Positions 16,557 to 24,690 of a stretch of DNA of 48,734 nucleotides are shown piece after piece. The notes beneath the pieces are model-generated. The model made no database searches. It was not told the origin of the DNA and worked only from the letters and a program-made list of their open reading frames with translations. The stretch lies in contig NZ_VYKI01000016.1 in the NCBI RefSeq assembly GCF_008710035.1, forward strand, positions 1 to 48,734. Direction: 5' to 3'. This DNA comes from Stenotrophomonas cyclobalanopsidis (GTDB lineage: Bacteria; Pseudomonadota; Gammaproteobacteria; Xanthomonadales; Xanthomonadaceae). The stretch's first letter is position 1; each line of letters starts with the position of its first letter. Both the position numbers and the translations under genes were made by a program.

Positions 16557-16760
16557 GCAAAGAAAGAACCCACCGCAAAGCTGCAGTGGGTTCTGGGCGA
16601 AGCAGCTGCGGCGCGAGGTGGCGGACGCCGCAGGGGAAGGGGCTGCCTGCGCCATGCAGCTTCCCGCCGCGTGCCGGAGCGTTCCAGAGGCAAGGGCGAC
16701 ATGTTGGCAGCGGTTCAGCGCCACCGCCCGGAATGCCCCTACAGCGGCGCAGGCCTTGCC
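16557..16760 (-). ncRNA. Candidate structured RNA with its own terminator
   Basis: On the minus strand three nested or serial stems are visible: a closing stem GCCTGCGCC/GGCGCAGGC (16746-16754 with 16645-16653) with GGGGCATTCC/GGAACGCTCC and GGGCG/CGCCC inside it; then CTGCGGCG/CGCCGCAG (16626-16633 with 16606-16613); then AGAACCCAC/GTGGGTTCT (16565-16594) followed by a T-rich CTTTCTTT. The last looks like an intrinsic terminator facing away from aceE, with no minus-strand gene ahead of it. The length, about 200 nt, and the rod-like fold recall regulatory RNAs such as 6S, but I cannot assign a family. The 5' end is uncertain. Confidence 0.42.
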
Positions 16761-16958
16761 CTACAACGGTCATCGCCAGCGGTAACACTGCGTCCTGCCG
16801 ATGGGCCCTGCGGTGCAAACGCGTCGCAGGGCACGGGCGGCCGCCCATCGCAGGTGCCTGAAAAACTTCACTGTCCGGCACCGGGACAGCGCGGGACAGA
16901 CCGTGCGGACACTGGCCGCCTGCCTCCATACGGCAGCGTAGCCAAACGACGCAAGCCC

Positions 16959-16987
16959 TTGGTGCGCTACACTTTGCGGTCTAGATA
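16959..16987 (+). promoter_or_regulatory. Putative sigma-70 promoter of aceE
   Basis: TTGGTG (16959-16964), a 17-bp spacer and TAGATA (16982-16987) lie 45 bases before the aceE start. The spacing is ideal and the match to consensus moderate. The remaining space between padR and aceE (16761-16958) shows no gene. Confidence 0.5.
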
Positions 16988-17031
16988 TCTATACAACAGT
17001 CGCGCGCGTGCGTGCGGTAATGGGAGCGCTA

Positions 17032-19719
17032 ATGAACTGGTTGAACGAAGTGCTGAACAACGACACCAATCCTGTGGAAACCCAGGAGTGGATCGAGTCG
17101 TTGAAGGCCGTCATTGATGTCGAGGGCCCCGAGCGCGCGCATCAGCTGCTGGAAGGCATGGTGGAACTGACCCGTCGTTCGGGTGCGTACCTGCCGTTCT
17201 CGCCCACTACCGAATACGTCAACACCATCGATCCGCAGCTGGAGGCCAAGAGCCCGGGCAACGCGGAACTGGAATGGCGCATCCGTTCGATCATCCGTTG
17301 GAACGCGATGGCCACCGTCGTGCGTGCCAACCGCAAGCCGGGCGACCTGGGCGGCCACATCGCCTCCTTCGCCTCCGGCGCCACCCTGTACGACGTGGGC
17401 TTCAACCACTTCTGGCGCGCCCCGAGCGACAGCCATCCGGGCGACCTGCTGTTCATCCAGGGCCACAGCGCCCCGGGCATCTACTCGCGTGCCTTCCTGG
17501 AAGGCCGCATCAATGAAGAGCAGCTCGACAAGTTCCGCATGGAAGTCGACGGCGGAGGCCTGTCGTCCTACCCGCACCCGTGGCTGATGCCGGACTTCTG
17601 GCAGACCCCCACCGTGTCGATGGGCCTGGGCCCGCTGGCCGCCATCTACCAGGCGCAGTTCATGCGCTACCTGGAAAACCGTGGCCTGATCGAGAAGTCC
17701 GACCGCAAGGTGTGGTGCTTCATCGGCGACGGTGAGAGCGACGAGCCGGAAACCCTGGGTGCCATCGCGCTGGCCGGCCGTGAAGGCCTGGACAACCTGA
17801 TCTTCGTGGTGAACTGCAACCTGCAGCGCCTGGACGGCCCGGTGCGCGGCAACGGCAAGATCATCCAGGAACTGGAAGGCGTGTTCCGTGGCGGCGGCTG
17901 GAATGTCATCAAGCTGCTGTGGGGCGGTTACTGGGATGCCCTGCTGGCCAAGGACACCCATGGCGTCCTGAAGAAGCTGATGATGGAAACCGTCGACGGC
18001 GAATACCAGAACTGCAAGGCCTTCGGCGGCGCGTATACCCGCGAGCATTTCTTCGGCAAGTACCCGGAAACCGCTGCGATGGTCGCCGGCCTGTCCGACG
18101 ACGACATCTGGCGCCTGAACCGTGGTGGCCACGACCCGCACAAGGTGTACGCCGCCTACCACCAGGCCGTGAACACCAAGGGCATGCCGACCGTCATCCT
18201 GGCCAAGACCGTGAAGGGTTACGGCATGGGCAGCGCCGGTGAGGCACTGAACCCGACCCACCAGACCAAGAAGCTGGACGACGAAGCGGTGCGCCACTTC
18301 CGCGACCGCTTCAACATTCCGGTGACCGACGCGCAGCTGGCCGATGGCCAGGTGCCGTTCTACCACCCGGGCCCGGATTCGCCGGAAGTGCAGTACCTGC
18401 AGGAGCGCCGCAGCGCCCTGGGCGGTTACCTGCCGCAGCGCCGCCGCAAGGCCGACAAGAGCTTCAACGCACCGAAGCTGGAAACCTACGAGCGCCTGCT
18501 GAAGAGCAGCGGCGAGCGCAGCTATTCCACCACCATGGCCTTCGTGCAGAGCCTCAACATCACCCTGCGCGACAAGGAACTGGGCCCGCACATCGTGCCG
18601 ATCGTGGCCGACGAAGCCCGTACCTTCGGCATGGAAGGCCTGTTCCGCCAGATCGGCATCTACGCGCCGTTCGGCCAGAAGTACAAGCCGGTCGACGCCG
18701 ACCAGCTGATGTTCTACCGCGAAGACCAGAGCGGCCAGGTGCTGCAGCAGGGCATCAGCGAGCCGGGCGCGATCAGCTCGTGGATGGCCGCCGGTACCAG
18801 CTACTCGGTCAGCAACGTGCCGATGCTGCCGTTCTACATCTACTACTCGATGTTCGGCTTCCAGCGCGTGGGCGACATTGCCTGGCAGGCCGCCGACATG
18901 CGTACCCGCGGCTTCCTGCTGGGTGGCACCGCCGGCCGCACCACGCTGAACGGTGAAGGCCTGCAGCACGAAGATGGCTTCAGCCACCTGGTGGCTGGCG
19001 GCATCCCGAACGTGCGCAGCTACGACCCGACCTTCGGCTTCGAAGTGACGGTGATCCTGCAGCACGGCACCAAGGCCATGATGGAAGACCAGGTAGACGA
19101 GTACTACTACCTGACCCTGATGAACGAAAACTACACCCACCCGGAAATGCCGGAAGGTGCAGCCGAAGGCATCGTGAAGGGCATGTACCTGCTGACCGAC
19201 GCCGGCAAGCCGAAGAAGGGCGAGCTGCGCGTGCAGCTGCTGGGTTCGGGCACCATCCTCCGTGAAGTGATTGCCGCCGCCGAGCTGCTGGACAAGGACT
19301 TCGGCGTGACCGCCGACATCTGGTCCTGCCCGAGCTTCAACGAGCTGCGCCGCGATGGCTTCGATGCCGAGCGTGCCAACCGCTTCCACCCGGAAGGCGA
19401 CCAGCGCAAGGCCTACGTGACCGAGCTGCTGGAAGGCCGCCAGGGCCCGGCGATTGCCGCCACCGACTACGTGCGTGCGTATGCGGACCAGATCCGCGCG
19501 TTCGTGCCGATGTCGTACACCGTGTTGGGTACGGATGGCTTCGGTCGTTCGGACACCCGTGCGAACCTGCGTCGCTTCTTCGAGGTTGACCGGTACTACA
19601 TCGCGCATGCCGCGATTGCGGCGCTGGCTAAGGATGGGAAGATGACGGGTAAGGATGTGGCCCGGGCGATCAAGCAGTACAAGATTGATCCGGAGAAGGC
19701 TAACCCTGTTGGGGTTTAA
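17032..19719 (+). CDS. aceE: Pyruvate dehydrogenase E1 component, homodimeric type
   Basis: This 895-residue thiamine-diphosphate enzyme decarboxylates pyruvate and acetylates the lipoyl group of E2. The TPP/Mg motif is GDGESDEPETLGA through to FVVNCNLQRLDGP (about residues 233-271). Other family stretches are FGGAYTREHFFGKYPE, VKGYGMG and, in the pyrimidine domain, the GLQHEDGFSH and EYYYLTLMNENYTHP regions. Length matches E. coli AceE. I chose ATG 17032 because GGGAG lies just upstream; an ATG at 17020 and a GTG at 17008 are in frame but lack a better site. The E2/E3 genes are not adjacent here. After the stop, base composition changes sharply. Confidence 0.97.
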   Translation: MNWLNEVLNNDTNPVETQEWIESLKAVIDVEGPERAHQLLEGMVELTRRSGAYLPFSPTTEYVNTIDPQLEAKSPGNAELEWRIRSIIRWNAMATVVRANRKPGDLGGHIASFASGATLYDVGFNHFWRAPSDSHPGDLLFIQGHSAPGIYSRAFLEGRINEEQLDKFRMEVDGGGLSSYPHPWLMPDFWQTPTVSMGLGPLAAIYQAQFMRYLENRGLIEKSDRKVWCFIGDGESDEPETLGAIALAGREGLDNLIFVVNCNLQRLDGPVRGNGKIIQELEGVFRGGGWNVIKLLWGGYWDALLAKDTHGVLKKLMMETVDGEYQNCKAFGGAYTREHFFGKYPETAAMVAGLSDDDIWRLNRGGHDPHKVYAAYHQAVNTKGMPTVILAKTVKGYGMGSAGEALNPTHQTKKLDDEAVRHFRDRFNIPVTDAQLADGQVPFYHPGPDSPEVQYLQERRSALGGYLPQRRRKADKSFNAPKLETYERLLKSSGERSYSTTMAFVQSLNITLRDKELGPHIVPIVADEARTFGMEGLFRQIGIYAPFGQKYKPVDADQLMFYREDQSGQVLQQGISEPGAISSWMAAGTSYSVSNVPMLPFYIYYSMFGFQRVGDIAWQAADMRTRGFLLGGTAGRTTLNGEGLQHEDGFSHLVAGGIPNVRSYDPTFGFEVTVILQHGTKAMMEDQVDEYYYLTLMNENYTHPEMPEGAAEGIVKGMYLLTDAGKPKKGELRVQLLGSGTILREVIAAAELLDKDFGVTADIWSCPSFNELRRDGFDAERANRFHPEGDQRKAYVTELLEGRQGPAIAATDYVRAYADQIRAFVPMSYTVLGTDGFGRSDTRANLRRFFEVDRYYIAHAAIAALAKDGKMTGKDVARAIKQYKIDPEKANPVGV

Positions 19720-19752
19720 TTAGTGTTGTTATTCTAGAGATAGAACGAGACG

Positions 19753-19776
19753 GAGAGCGACTTTTCAGTCGCTCTC
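19753..19776 (+). terminator. Hairpin behind aceE
   Basis: GAGAGCGAC / GTCGCTCTC is a perfect 9-bp stem with a TTTTCA loop, 33 bases after the aceE stop. The trailing T tract is poor, so termination may be partial or factor-assisted. Confidence 0.6.
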
Positions 19777-19812
19777 TGCTTATGGACGGTAGCAATCTAA
19801 ATATGGAGATTT

Positions 19813-22800
19813 ATGGACAATCTGACTCACGCTGAAAGGATGGCGATTGAGGCGACGCGACTCCCTGCATTTCCGATTAATGTTGACGAAATTAGAAAGA
19901 ATGTAGAGCTTCTTCTGGGTGAGTTCGGTAGATACGGATTCTTCGACGAATACACGGATCATAGTTTTAAGCATGTGAGGGGAATGCTGGCTGCGCTGGA
20001 CTGGGTCATCCCCGCGAGTGCTAAGCAACGTCTAACTCGAGGGGATTGGCTATTTCTGACCCTCGCGATCTACTTTCATGATTTGGGGCTTCTGATCAGT
20101 AGGGCGGAATACTCGCACAGAAATGAAGATGCTGAGTTCAGAAAGTTTGTGGAACTGCCGCCAATCCAGGGCAAGGAATTAGAGGAGTATAGAGCGAAGT
20201 TATCTCGACTTCCCTCCGAGCAGCAGGATCGGGTTAACTATCAAGAGTATGTTCGCTTCAACCACGGCAAAAGAGTGAAGGCGTGGATTGAGGGCGCCCT
20301 GCTAGATAATAATGATAATTCCGCTGAGATGCGGAAAGTGATTGCTGGGTTGATAGGCAAGCTGAGTAGCAGCGCCAGGGGGGATTTGGCAAGGCTTTGC
20401 AATAGCCACACCCAAGATGATATTGAGGACACCGAGAAGTATCGCCTGTTCAAACCTTACGGCCAATCGAAGGACGAGGCGGTAAACTTGCAGTATGTCG
20501 CAATCATTCTGCGTACGGTGGACCTGATTCATATCACGGAGGATCGCGCCCCTTCCGTACTGTACCAGTTGATTAGTCCCTCCGATCCGTTGAGTCAATT
20601 GGAATGGCAGCGACAGTCTGCGGTCGTTTCGGTGATTGCTGCCACTGCTCGGGATAAGGATGGGCAAGCAGATGCCAGTCTAGAATCCGACACCATTCAG
20701 GTGCACGCCCATTTCAGGGAATCTGGCGGATTCTTCGGTTTGACTAACTATCTTTCGTATGTGCGCTCTCAGCTTAGGGCGTCATATGATGCAAACAGAA
20801 AGTCTGCAAATCAGATTCCGGATGCTCCTCGCTTTCCATGGCGGGATGTCGATGATTCTCGTGTGGAAGCAGAAGGCTTCCTGACGCGAATTTTTGAATT
20901 CGAACTGGATCAGCAAAGGATTCTGGATCTTCTTACTGGGCACACTCTATACAACGACGCTAACGTTGTGCTTCGGGAACTTACTCAGAACGCTCTCGAT
21001 GCAGTACGGCTGCAGGCAAATATAGAGGGAAAGAGTGCGCGAGAAATCGGCAAGATCTCCATTAATTGGAACTCCCGCGAACGCGTTCTCGAAATTATTG
21101 ATAATGGTACTGGGATGACGCAAGAGGTCATAGAGCGGCACCTGTTGAAGGTCGGATCATCCAGGTATCAAGATGCAAGGTTTAGAGAAGAGTATCCAGA
21201 ATTTTCTTCAATTAGTAGATTTGGTATTGGCGTACTGTCGGCCTTTATGGTTTCAGATAATGTCGAGATAACGACTTGTGCATTGTCGGAAGATCAGGCT
21301 AGAACGATCACGCTTAGATCAGTTCACGGAAAATACCTAATTAAACTGCATGACAAAATTAGGGATCGGTCTGAGATAGATGTCTATCCGCACGGTACGA
21401 GAGTGAGGCTGGGTATAAGGCCAACAGCTAAAATTGGAGACATAACACAGATAGCTCGCAGCTGGCTTGTGTTTCCTGCGTGCCAGGTCTCAGTGAAGAT
21501 AGATTCAGATGAGGTTGTGAACATTGGCTACCTTAATCCAAAGGAGGCTCTTGAAGATCTTCTGAGGAGTCACTTCCAAGGTGGTTCTCGAGATTTTGAG
21601 GTAAAAGAGTGCTCTGCTCCAGGTGTGGATATGGCCTATTTAATGGTCAGAGATGAACTGTTCAAAGACTGGAGCTTTGTCTCCACGCCTGATTCGCGGA
21701 TTCACATGTATAGCGATGAGCCTTACTCTCCCATTTCGACCTGTGTAGAGGGCGTGGCCGTTGACTTTAGTACTCCGGGATTCAATTCGAAAACCATAGT
21801 AGCAGTAGTTAACGCTACGGGAAAGAACGCACCAAAGACTAACGTTGCGCGTTCTGCGCTAGAGGATACTGAAGAGTACCGTGACATGCTAACAAAGGTG
21901 TACGGACTATACTCCCGCCACGTCTCTGATGAAGTTGAAAGGTTGTCAGGAACAACGGACTACTCAACATCCAGAGCAATTCAGCAGGCTCCGTTTATCC
22001 TATCTTCTCTGATTTCTAATGGCGATAGTGTCGTTCAGGCTGGGCTTCTCGATGAGCAGCTTTCGGCAGTCAAGATGTTGATTGGTGAAAAAGATGGAAA
22101 GCGAAGCGCCGTTTCAATATCTGACTTGGAAAGCATCGGAGAGTTTTGGCGTGTCGAGTCTCCGCTAATTAGTTCGGTCGAGCAATTTGTAAGAGAGTCT
22201 CCGAGAGACATCAGTGCAGAGTCCATCCTTGAGAGATTGCAGGATGCAAGCTATAGACTCCCCAATGGGTTGACAATATCTAGTGGCGGTAATTCTCCGT
22301 ACATCGATAAGGCTGTGCGCAGGAAATTCGATCCGGTCGAAATAGTCGCCAATGTGAACCTAAGGCGGCTTAGCGTAAGGTGGGCGAAAATTACGAATGG
22401 ACGCCGCTGGATGTCATCAGAGGAAATATACTCGACTGCGGCAAGAGTTGATCGGGCTTTCTGGGAGAGGTTTCATATAAGTAGGAGAGAGATGGGCGGT
22501 GGGAGATCTGAATCCATACAAATTTCCATCCCGCTGCAAGAGGTGATTGTTAGCGGAATGGATGGATTTGGAGCTGTTCAGCTAGGTCGAGAAACTTTCC
22601 TTAGTCCCGAGGACTCAGTCGCGATTTTCCTTCGAGCGCAGTGTTCAATAATGGACGATCTTCAGGTTCGCCGCCTTTGCGTGTACGTCCATCTTATGGA
22701 GCTCTTTTATGCGCACTACCAGTCTTTTGATAGTGCCTATTTGAGTTCAAACCTCACTAGGGTGATGTCTACCTTTGGGATGGATATGGGTACAGAGATT

Positions 22801-22893
22801 ATTGACGTTTCCGCATTTGCTGAGGCTATCTCCGGATCAACGATTAGATATTTCGATCCGTACGCTTGGCGGAGAAGATTGGAGGAGGCGTGA
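19813..22893 (+). CDS. HD-domain hydrolase fused to an Hsp90/GHKL-type ATPase domain
   Basis: This 1026-residue protein combines two modules. The N-terminal part (about 1-260) has HD-superfamily metal residues: His50/His54 in TDHSFKHV, His89-Asp90 in AIYFHDLG, His151 in RFNHGKRVKAW, and Asp237 in ILRTVDLIH. Residues about 375-535 form an Hsp90-like GHKL ATPase: VLRELTQNALDAVRLQ (Glu389, Asn393), IDNGTGMT (Asp430), SRFGIGVLSAFMVSD (Gly471, Gly473) and HGTRVRL (Gly528-Thr529). The remaining 490 residues match nothing I know. Codons are AT-rich, unlike aceE before it, indicating transfer. GGAG lies five bases before the ATG. Its stop overlaps the start of the membrane-protein gene (TGATG). The architecture suggests a conflict-system sensor; this role is inferred. 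Confidence 0.85.
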   Translation: MDNLTHAERMAIEATRLPAFPINVDEIRKNVELLLGEFGRYGFFDEYTDHSFKHVRGMLAALDWVIPASAKQRLTRGDWLFLTLAIYFHDLGLLISRAEYSHRNEDAEFRKFVELPPIQGKELEEYRAKLSRLPSEQQDRVNYQEYVRFNHGKRVKAWIEGALLDNNDNSAEMRKVIAGLIGKLSSSARGDLARLCNSHTQDDIEDTEKYRLFKPYGQSKDEAVNLQYVAIILRTVDLIHITEDRAPSVLYQLISPSDPLSQLEWQRQSAVVSVIAATARDKDGQADASLESDTIQVHAHFRESGGFFGLTNYLSYVRSQLRASYDANRKSANQIPDAPRFPWRDVDDSRVEAEGFLTRIFEFELDQQRILDLLTGHTLYNDANVVLRELTQNALDAVRLQANIEGKSAREIGKISINWNSRERVLEIIDNGTGMTQEVIERHLLKVGSSRYQDARFREEYPEFSSISRFGIGVLSAFMVSDNVEITTCALSEDQARTITLRSVHGKYLIKLHDKIRDRSEIDVYPHGTRVRLGIRPTAKIGDITQIARSWLVFPACQVSVKIDSDEVVNIGYLNPKEALEDLLRSHFQGGSRDFEVKECSAPGVDMAYLMVRDELFKDWSFVSTPDSRIHMYSDEPYSPISTCVEGVAVDFSTPGFNSKTIVAVVNATGKNAPKTNVARSALEDTEEYRDMLTKVYGLYSRHVSDEVERLSGTTDYSTSRAIQQAPFILSSLISNGDSVVQAGLLDEQLSAVKMLIGEKDGKRSAVSISDLESIGEFWRVESPLISSVEQFVRESPRDISAESILERLQDASYRLPNGLTISSGGNSPYIDKAVRRKFDPVEIVANVNLRRLSVRWAKITNGRRWMSSEEIYSTAARVDRAFWERFHISRREMGGGRSESIQISIPLQEVIVSGMDGFGAVQLGRETFLSPEDSVAIFLRAQCSIMDDLQVRRLCVYVHLMELFYAHYQSFDSAYLSSNLTRVMSTFGMDMGTEIIDVSAFAEAISGSTIRYFDPYAWRRRLEEA

Positions 22894-23363
22894 TGGAGGA
22901 GGGTGCATCTAAACAGGCCTACTTAGCTAGGCGTCATGAGTATGTCCTGAAGCGGCGAGAGGCTTTGAATCAGAATACTTTCAAAATTTTCTCTACCCTT
23001 CAAGGAGTGTTGGTCTTACTTTTCACTGGTCAGTTTTATGTAATTCGTGATGTAACTAGCGGCGCGCTCACTCCTCAATTGGCCTTTTCCGCCACTATTA
23101 TCATTGGTTCAACGGCGGCATTCTCGATAATTGCTTATGTTCTAATGGCGATAGGTGGAATGCTCGCTTGGGTTAATTACCGAAAGGAAGAGCAGGATAT
23201 TGAGGGGCAGATCGGCGTGCCACCTAGAGCGATGCCGCGCTTTAAGGATGTTCTAAAGTGGTACGAATTTTATCTTCTTGTTCTTGTTCTACTTTTTTCT
23301 GTTGGCATATACTTTGTATACGCCAGTTATTTAATGCCATTGGTTCTTGAGAAAGTTAGTTGA
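22893..23363 (+). CDS. Small three-helix membrane protein coupled to the HD-Hsp90 gene
   Basis: This 156-residue protein starts with a charged helix (residues 1-30, rich in Arg/Lys/Glu). Three membrane spans follow, near residues 34-56 (IFSTLQGVLVLLFTGQFYVI), 72-106 (a long hydrophobic run ending AIGGMLAWVNY) and 131-154 (FYLLVLVLLFSVGIYFVYAS). The ATG shares a base with the upstream stop (TGATG), and GGAGGAGG lies just before it, so translation is coupled to the HD-Hsp90 protein. Codon use is AT-rich like its partner. Short multi-TM partners of this kind often serve as membrane-damaging effectors in anti-phage systems (compare SLATT proteins); that is an analogy, not a recognised homology. 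A strong terminator follows. Confidence 0.8.
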   Translation: MEEGASKQAYLARRHEYVLKRREALNQNTFKIFSTLQGVLVLLFTGQFYVIRDVTSGALTPQLAFSATIIIGSTAAFSIIAYVLMAIGGMLAWVNYRKEEQDIEGQIGVPPRAMPRFKDVLKWYEFYLLVLVLLFSVGIYFVYASYLMPLVLEKVS

Positions 23364-23375
23364 TTAATTGGCGTG

Positions 23376-23399
23376 TGGCCGCCCTGAATTGGGCGGCCA
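23376..23399 (+). terminator. Terminator of the two-gene HD-Hsp90 operon
   Basis: TGGCCGCCC / GGGCGGCCA, a 9-bp perfect stem with a TGAATT loop and a GTTTCAGTTG tail, lies 12 bases after the membrane-protein stop. It closes the cassette. Confidence 0.85.
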
Positions 23400-23743
23400 G
23401 TTTCAGTTGCATGATCTGCATTATATGATCAGCTGTCTATTAATCGTGGGTCACTTCGTATAGCTGACTGTGGGCAGTTAATTCGCGCCTCAGTTCATCG
23501 AGCCGGAGAAGCTTTTCGTGCCCTACGACTGGTTGAAAGAAGAGGATTGGCCAGCAGAAACCCGGCGAGGAAGCGTTGGTGCTGGCGATGCTATGTATAC
23601 AGTTCGGACGTGAACTCCAAAGGCATGGAGGTCCTTGCTCACCTGCAAATTCTGCAAAAGCGTGCCGTTTACGACATCGAAAGGTACCATTCTGTCTCCT
23701 GGCCGATAGGCCACACGAATCAATTGAGACAGGGGAAGCAAGG
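23400..23743. other. 344-bp gap, possible gene remnant
   Basis: No complete gene was found. A plus-strand stretch at about 23482-23610 reads QFIEPEKLFVPYDWLKEEDW and continues for some 20 codons to a stop, with a protein-like composition and no start codon. It may be the 3' end of a lost gene. The promoter of the HNH gene must lie here; no clear consensus site was seen. Confidence 0.35.
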
Positions 23744-24646
23744 ATGGCGTACTGGTGGGTGAACCAGAAGCAGACGTTTGATCGGGCTGTTAAGGCGGGT
23801 TACCTGTGGTCACCGAAGACCAACGTGAAGGGCGACGCGAACCCCTTCTATGAGCACATGACTCAAGTACAGCCAGGTGATGTGGTCTTTGCATTTGCCA
23901 ACACCCGCATTCAGGCCATCGCGATCGCCAACGGTGCGCATTACGCGAAAGATCGCCCCGAGGACTTTAAGGCGACGGACAACAAGTGGCGCAATGATGG
24001 TTGGGCCGTACCGGTCGACTATCACCTAGTGGATGTACCACTGAAGGTGAGCGACCACATGGAACAGATTGGGCCGCACCTCCCAGGGAAGTACTCACCA
24101 CTAAAGGCGGACGGTAAGGCCAATCAGGCCTACCTGTTCCCTGTGCCAGAAACGATGGCTGTAGTGCTGCTTGGGCTGCTCAATGTCGATATCGATGACC
24201 TCGGTGACTGGCAAGACGAGGTGCCGCTCAAGAAGCTTAAAGAAGATAGGAACATTGGCGAGACCGAGAAGGCACAGCTAATCATGGCCAGAAAGGGCCA
24301 AGGCATCTACCGAAAGAAGTTGAGCGATATTGAGAAGGCTTGCCGTGTTACGGGTACAAGCGACGCCAAGTTCTTGATCGCCAGCCATATCAAGCCATGG
24401 GCGAAGAGCGAGAACGCTGAGCGTCTAGACGGCAACAATGGACTGCTGTTGGCTCCCCACATCGATCGACTTTTCGACCGTGGCTACATCTCCTTTGAGG
24501 ACGATGGCGGGCTTATTCTGAGCAAGCAACTGCCGGAGGCGGTGCGGTTGAAGTGGGATGTTACCCAGAAGGCTCCGCAAGTGCCGTTCTCGGCCGCGCA
24601 AGTCCAGTACCTCAACTACCATCGGGCCGAGCTACTGCGTAAGTAG
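23744..24646 (+). CDS. PUA/EVE-like domain fused to HNH endonuclease
   Basis: This 300-residue protein opens with MAYWWVNQKQTFDRAVKAGYLWSP and later PGDVVFAFANTRIQAIAIANG, the pattern of an EVE/PUA-type reader domain (about 1-130). Such domains bind modified bases. The C-terminal part (about 190-260) is an HNH nuclease of the HNH_2 type: CRVTGTSDAKFLIASHIKPWAKS, then LDGNNGLLLAPHIDRLFDRGYISF. The active-site His lies in ASHIKPW, the Asn in NNGLLL and the final His in PHIDRLFD. This resembles modification-dependent (type IV-like) restriction proteins. I chose the ATG at 23744 because GGGGAAGCAAGG lies directly before it. Composition is intermediate. It forms one island with the HD-Hsp90 operon. 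Confidence 0.85.
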   Translation: MAYWWVNQKQTFDRAVKAGYLWSPKTNVKGDANPFYEHMTQVQPGDVVFAFANTRIQAIAIANGAHYAKDRPEDFKATDNKWRNDGWAVPVDYHLVDVPLKVSDHMEQIGPHLPGKYSPLKADGKANQAYLFPVPETMAVVLLGLLNVDIDDLGDWQDEVPLKKLKEDRNIGETEKAQLIMARKGQGIYRKKLSDIEKACRVTGTSDAKFLIASHIKPWAKSENAERLDGNNGLLLAPHIDRLFDRGYISFEDDGGLILSKQLPEAVRLKWDVTQKAPQVPFSAAQVQYLNYHRAELLRK

Positions 24647-24664
24647 GCAGGAATCACCGACAGC

Positions 24665-24690
24665 AGGCATCCGCCTAATCGTGGATGCCT
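24665..24690 (+). terminator. Hairpin after the HNH gene, invaded by the IS element
   Basis: AGGCATCC and GGATGCCT form an 8-bp perfect stem with a 10-base loop, 18 bases after the HNH stop. The right arm (24683-24690) is exactly the target duplication of the neighbouring IS element. The T tract normally expected after the stem is now displaced or lost. Confidence 0.7.

Noticed and set aside
17029..19608. Long 859-codon frame antisense to aceE
   Set aside because: GC-rich shadow frame opposite a certain gene; His/Val-rich composition with no domain.
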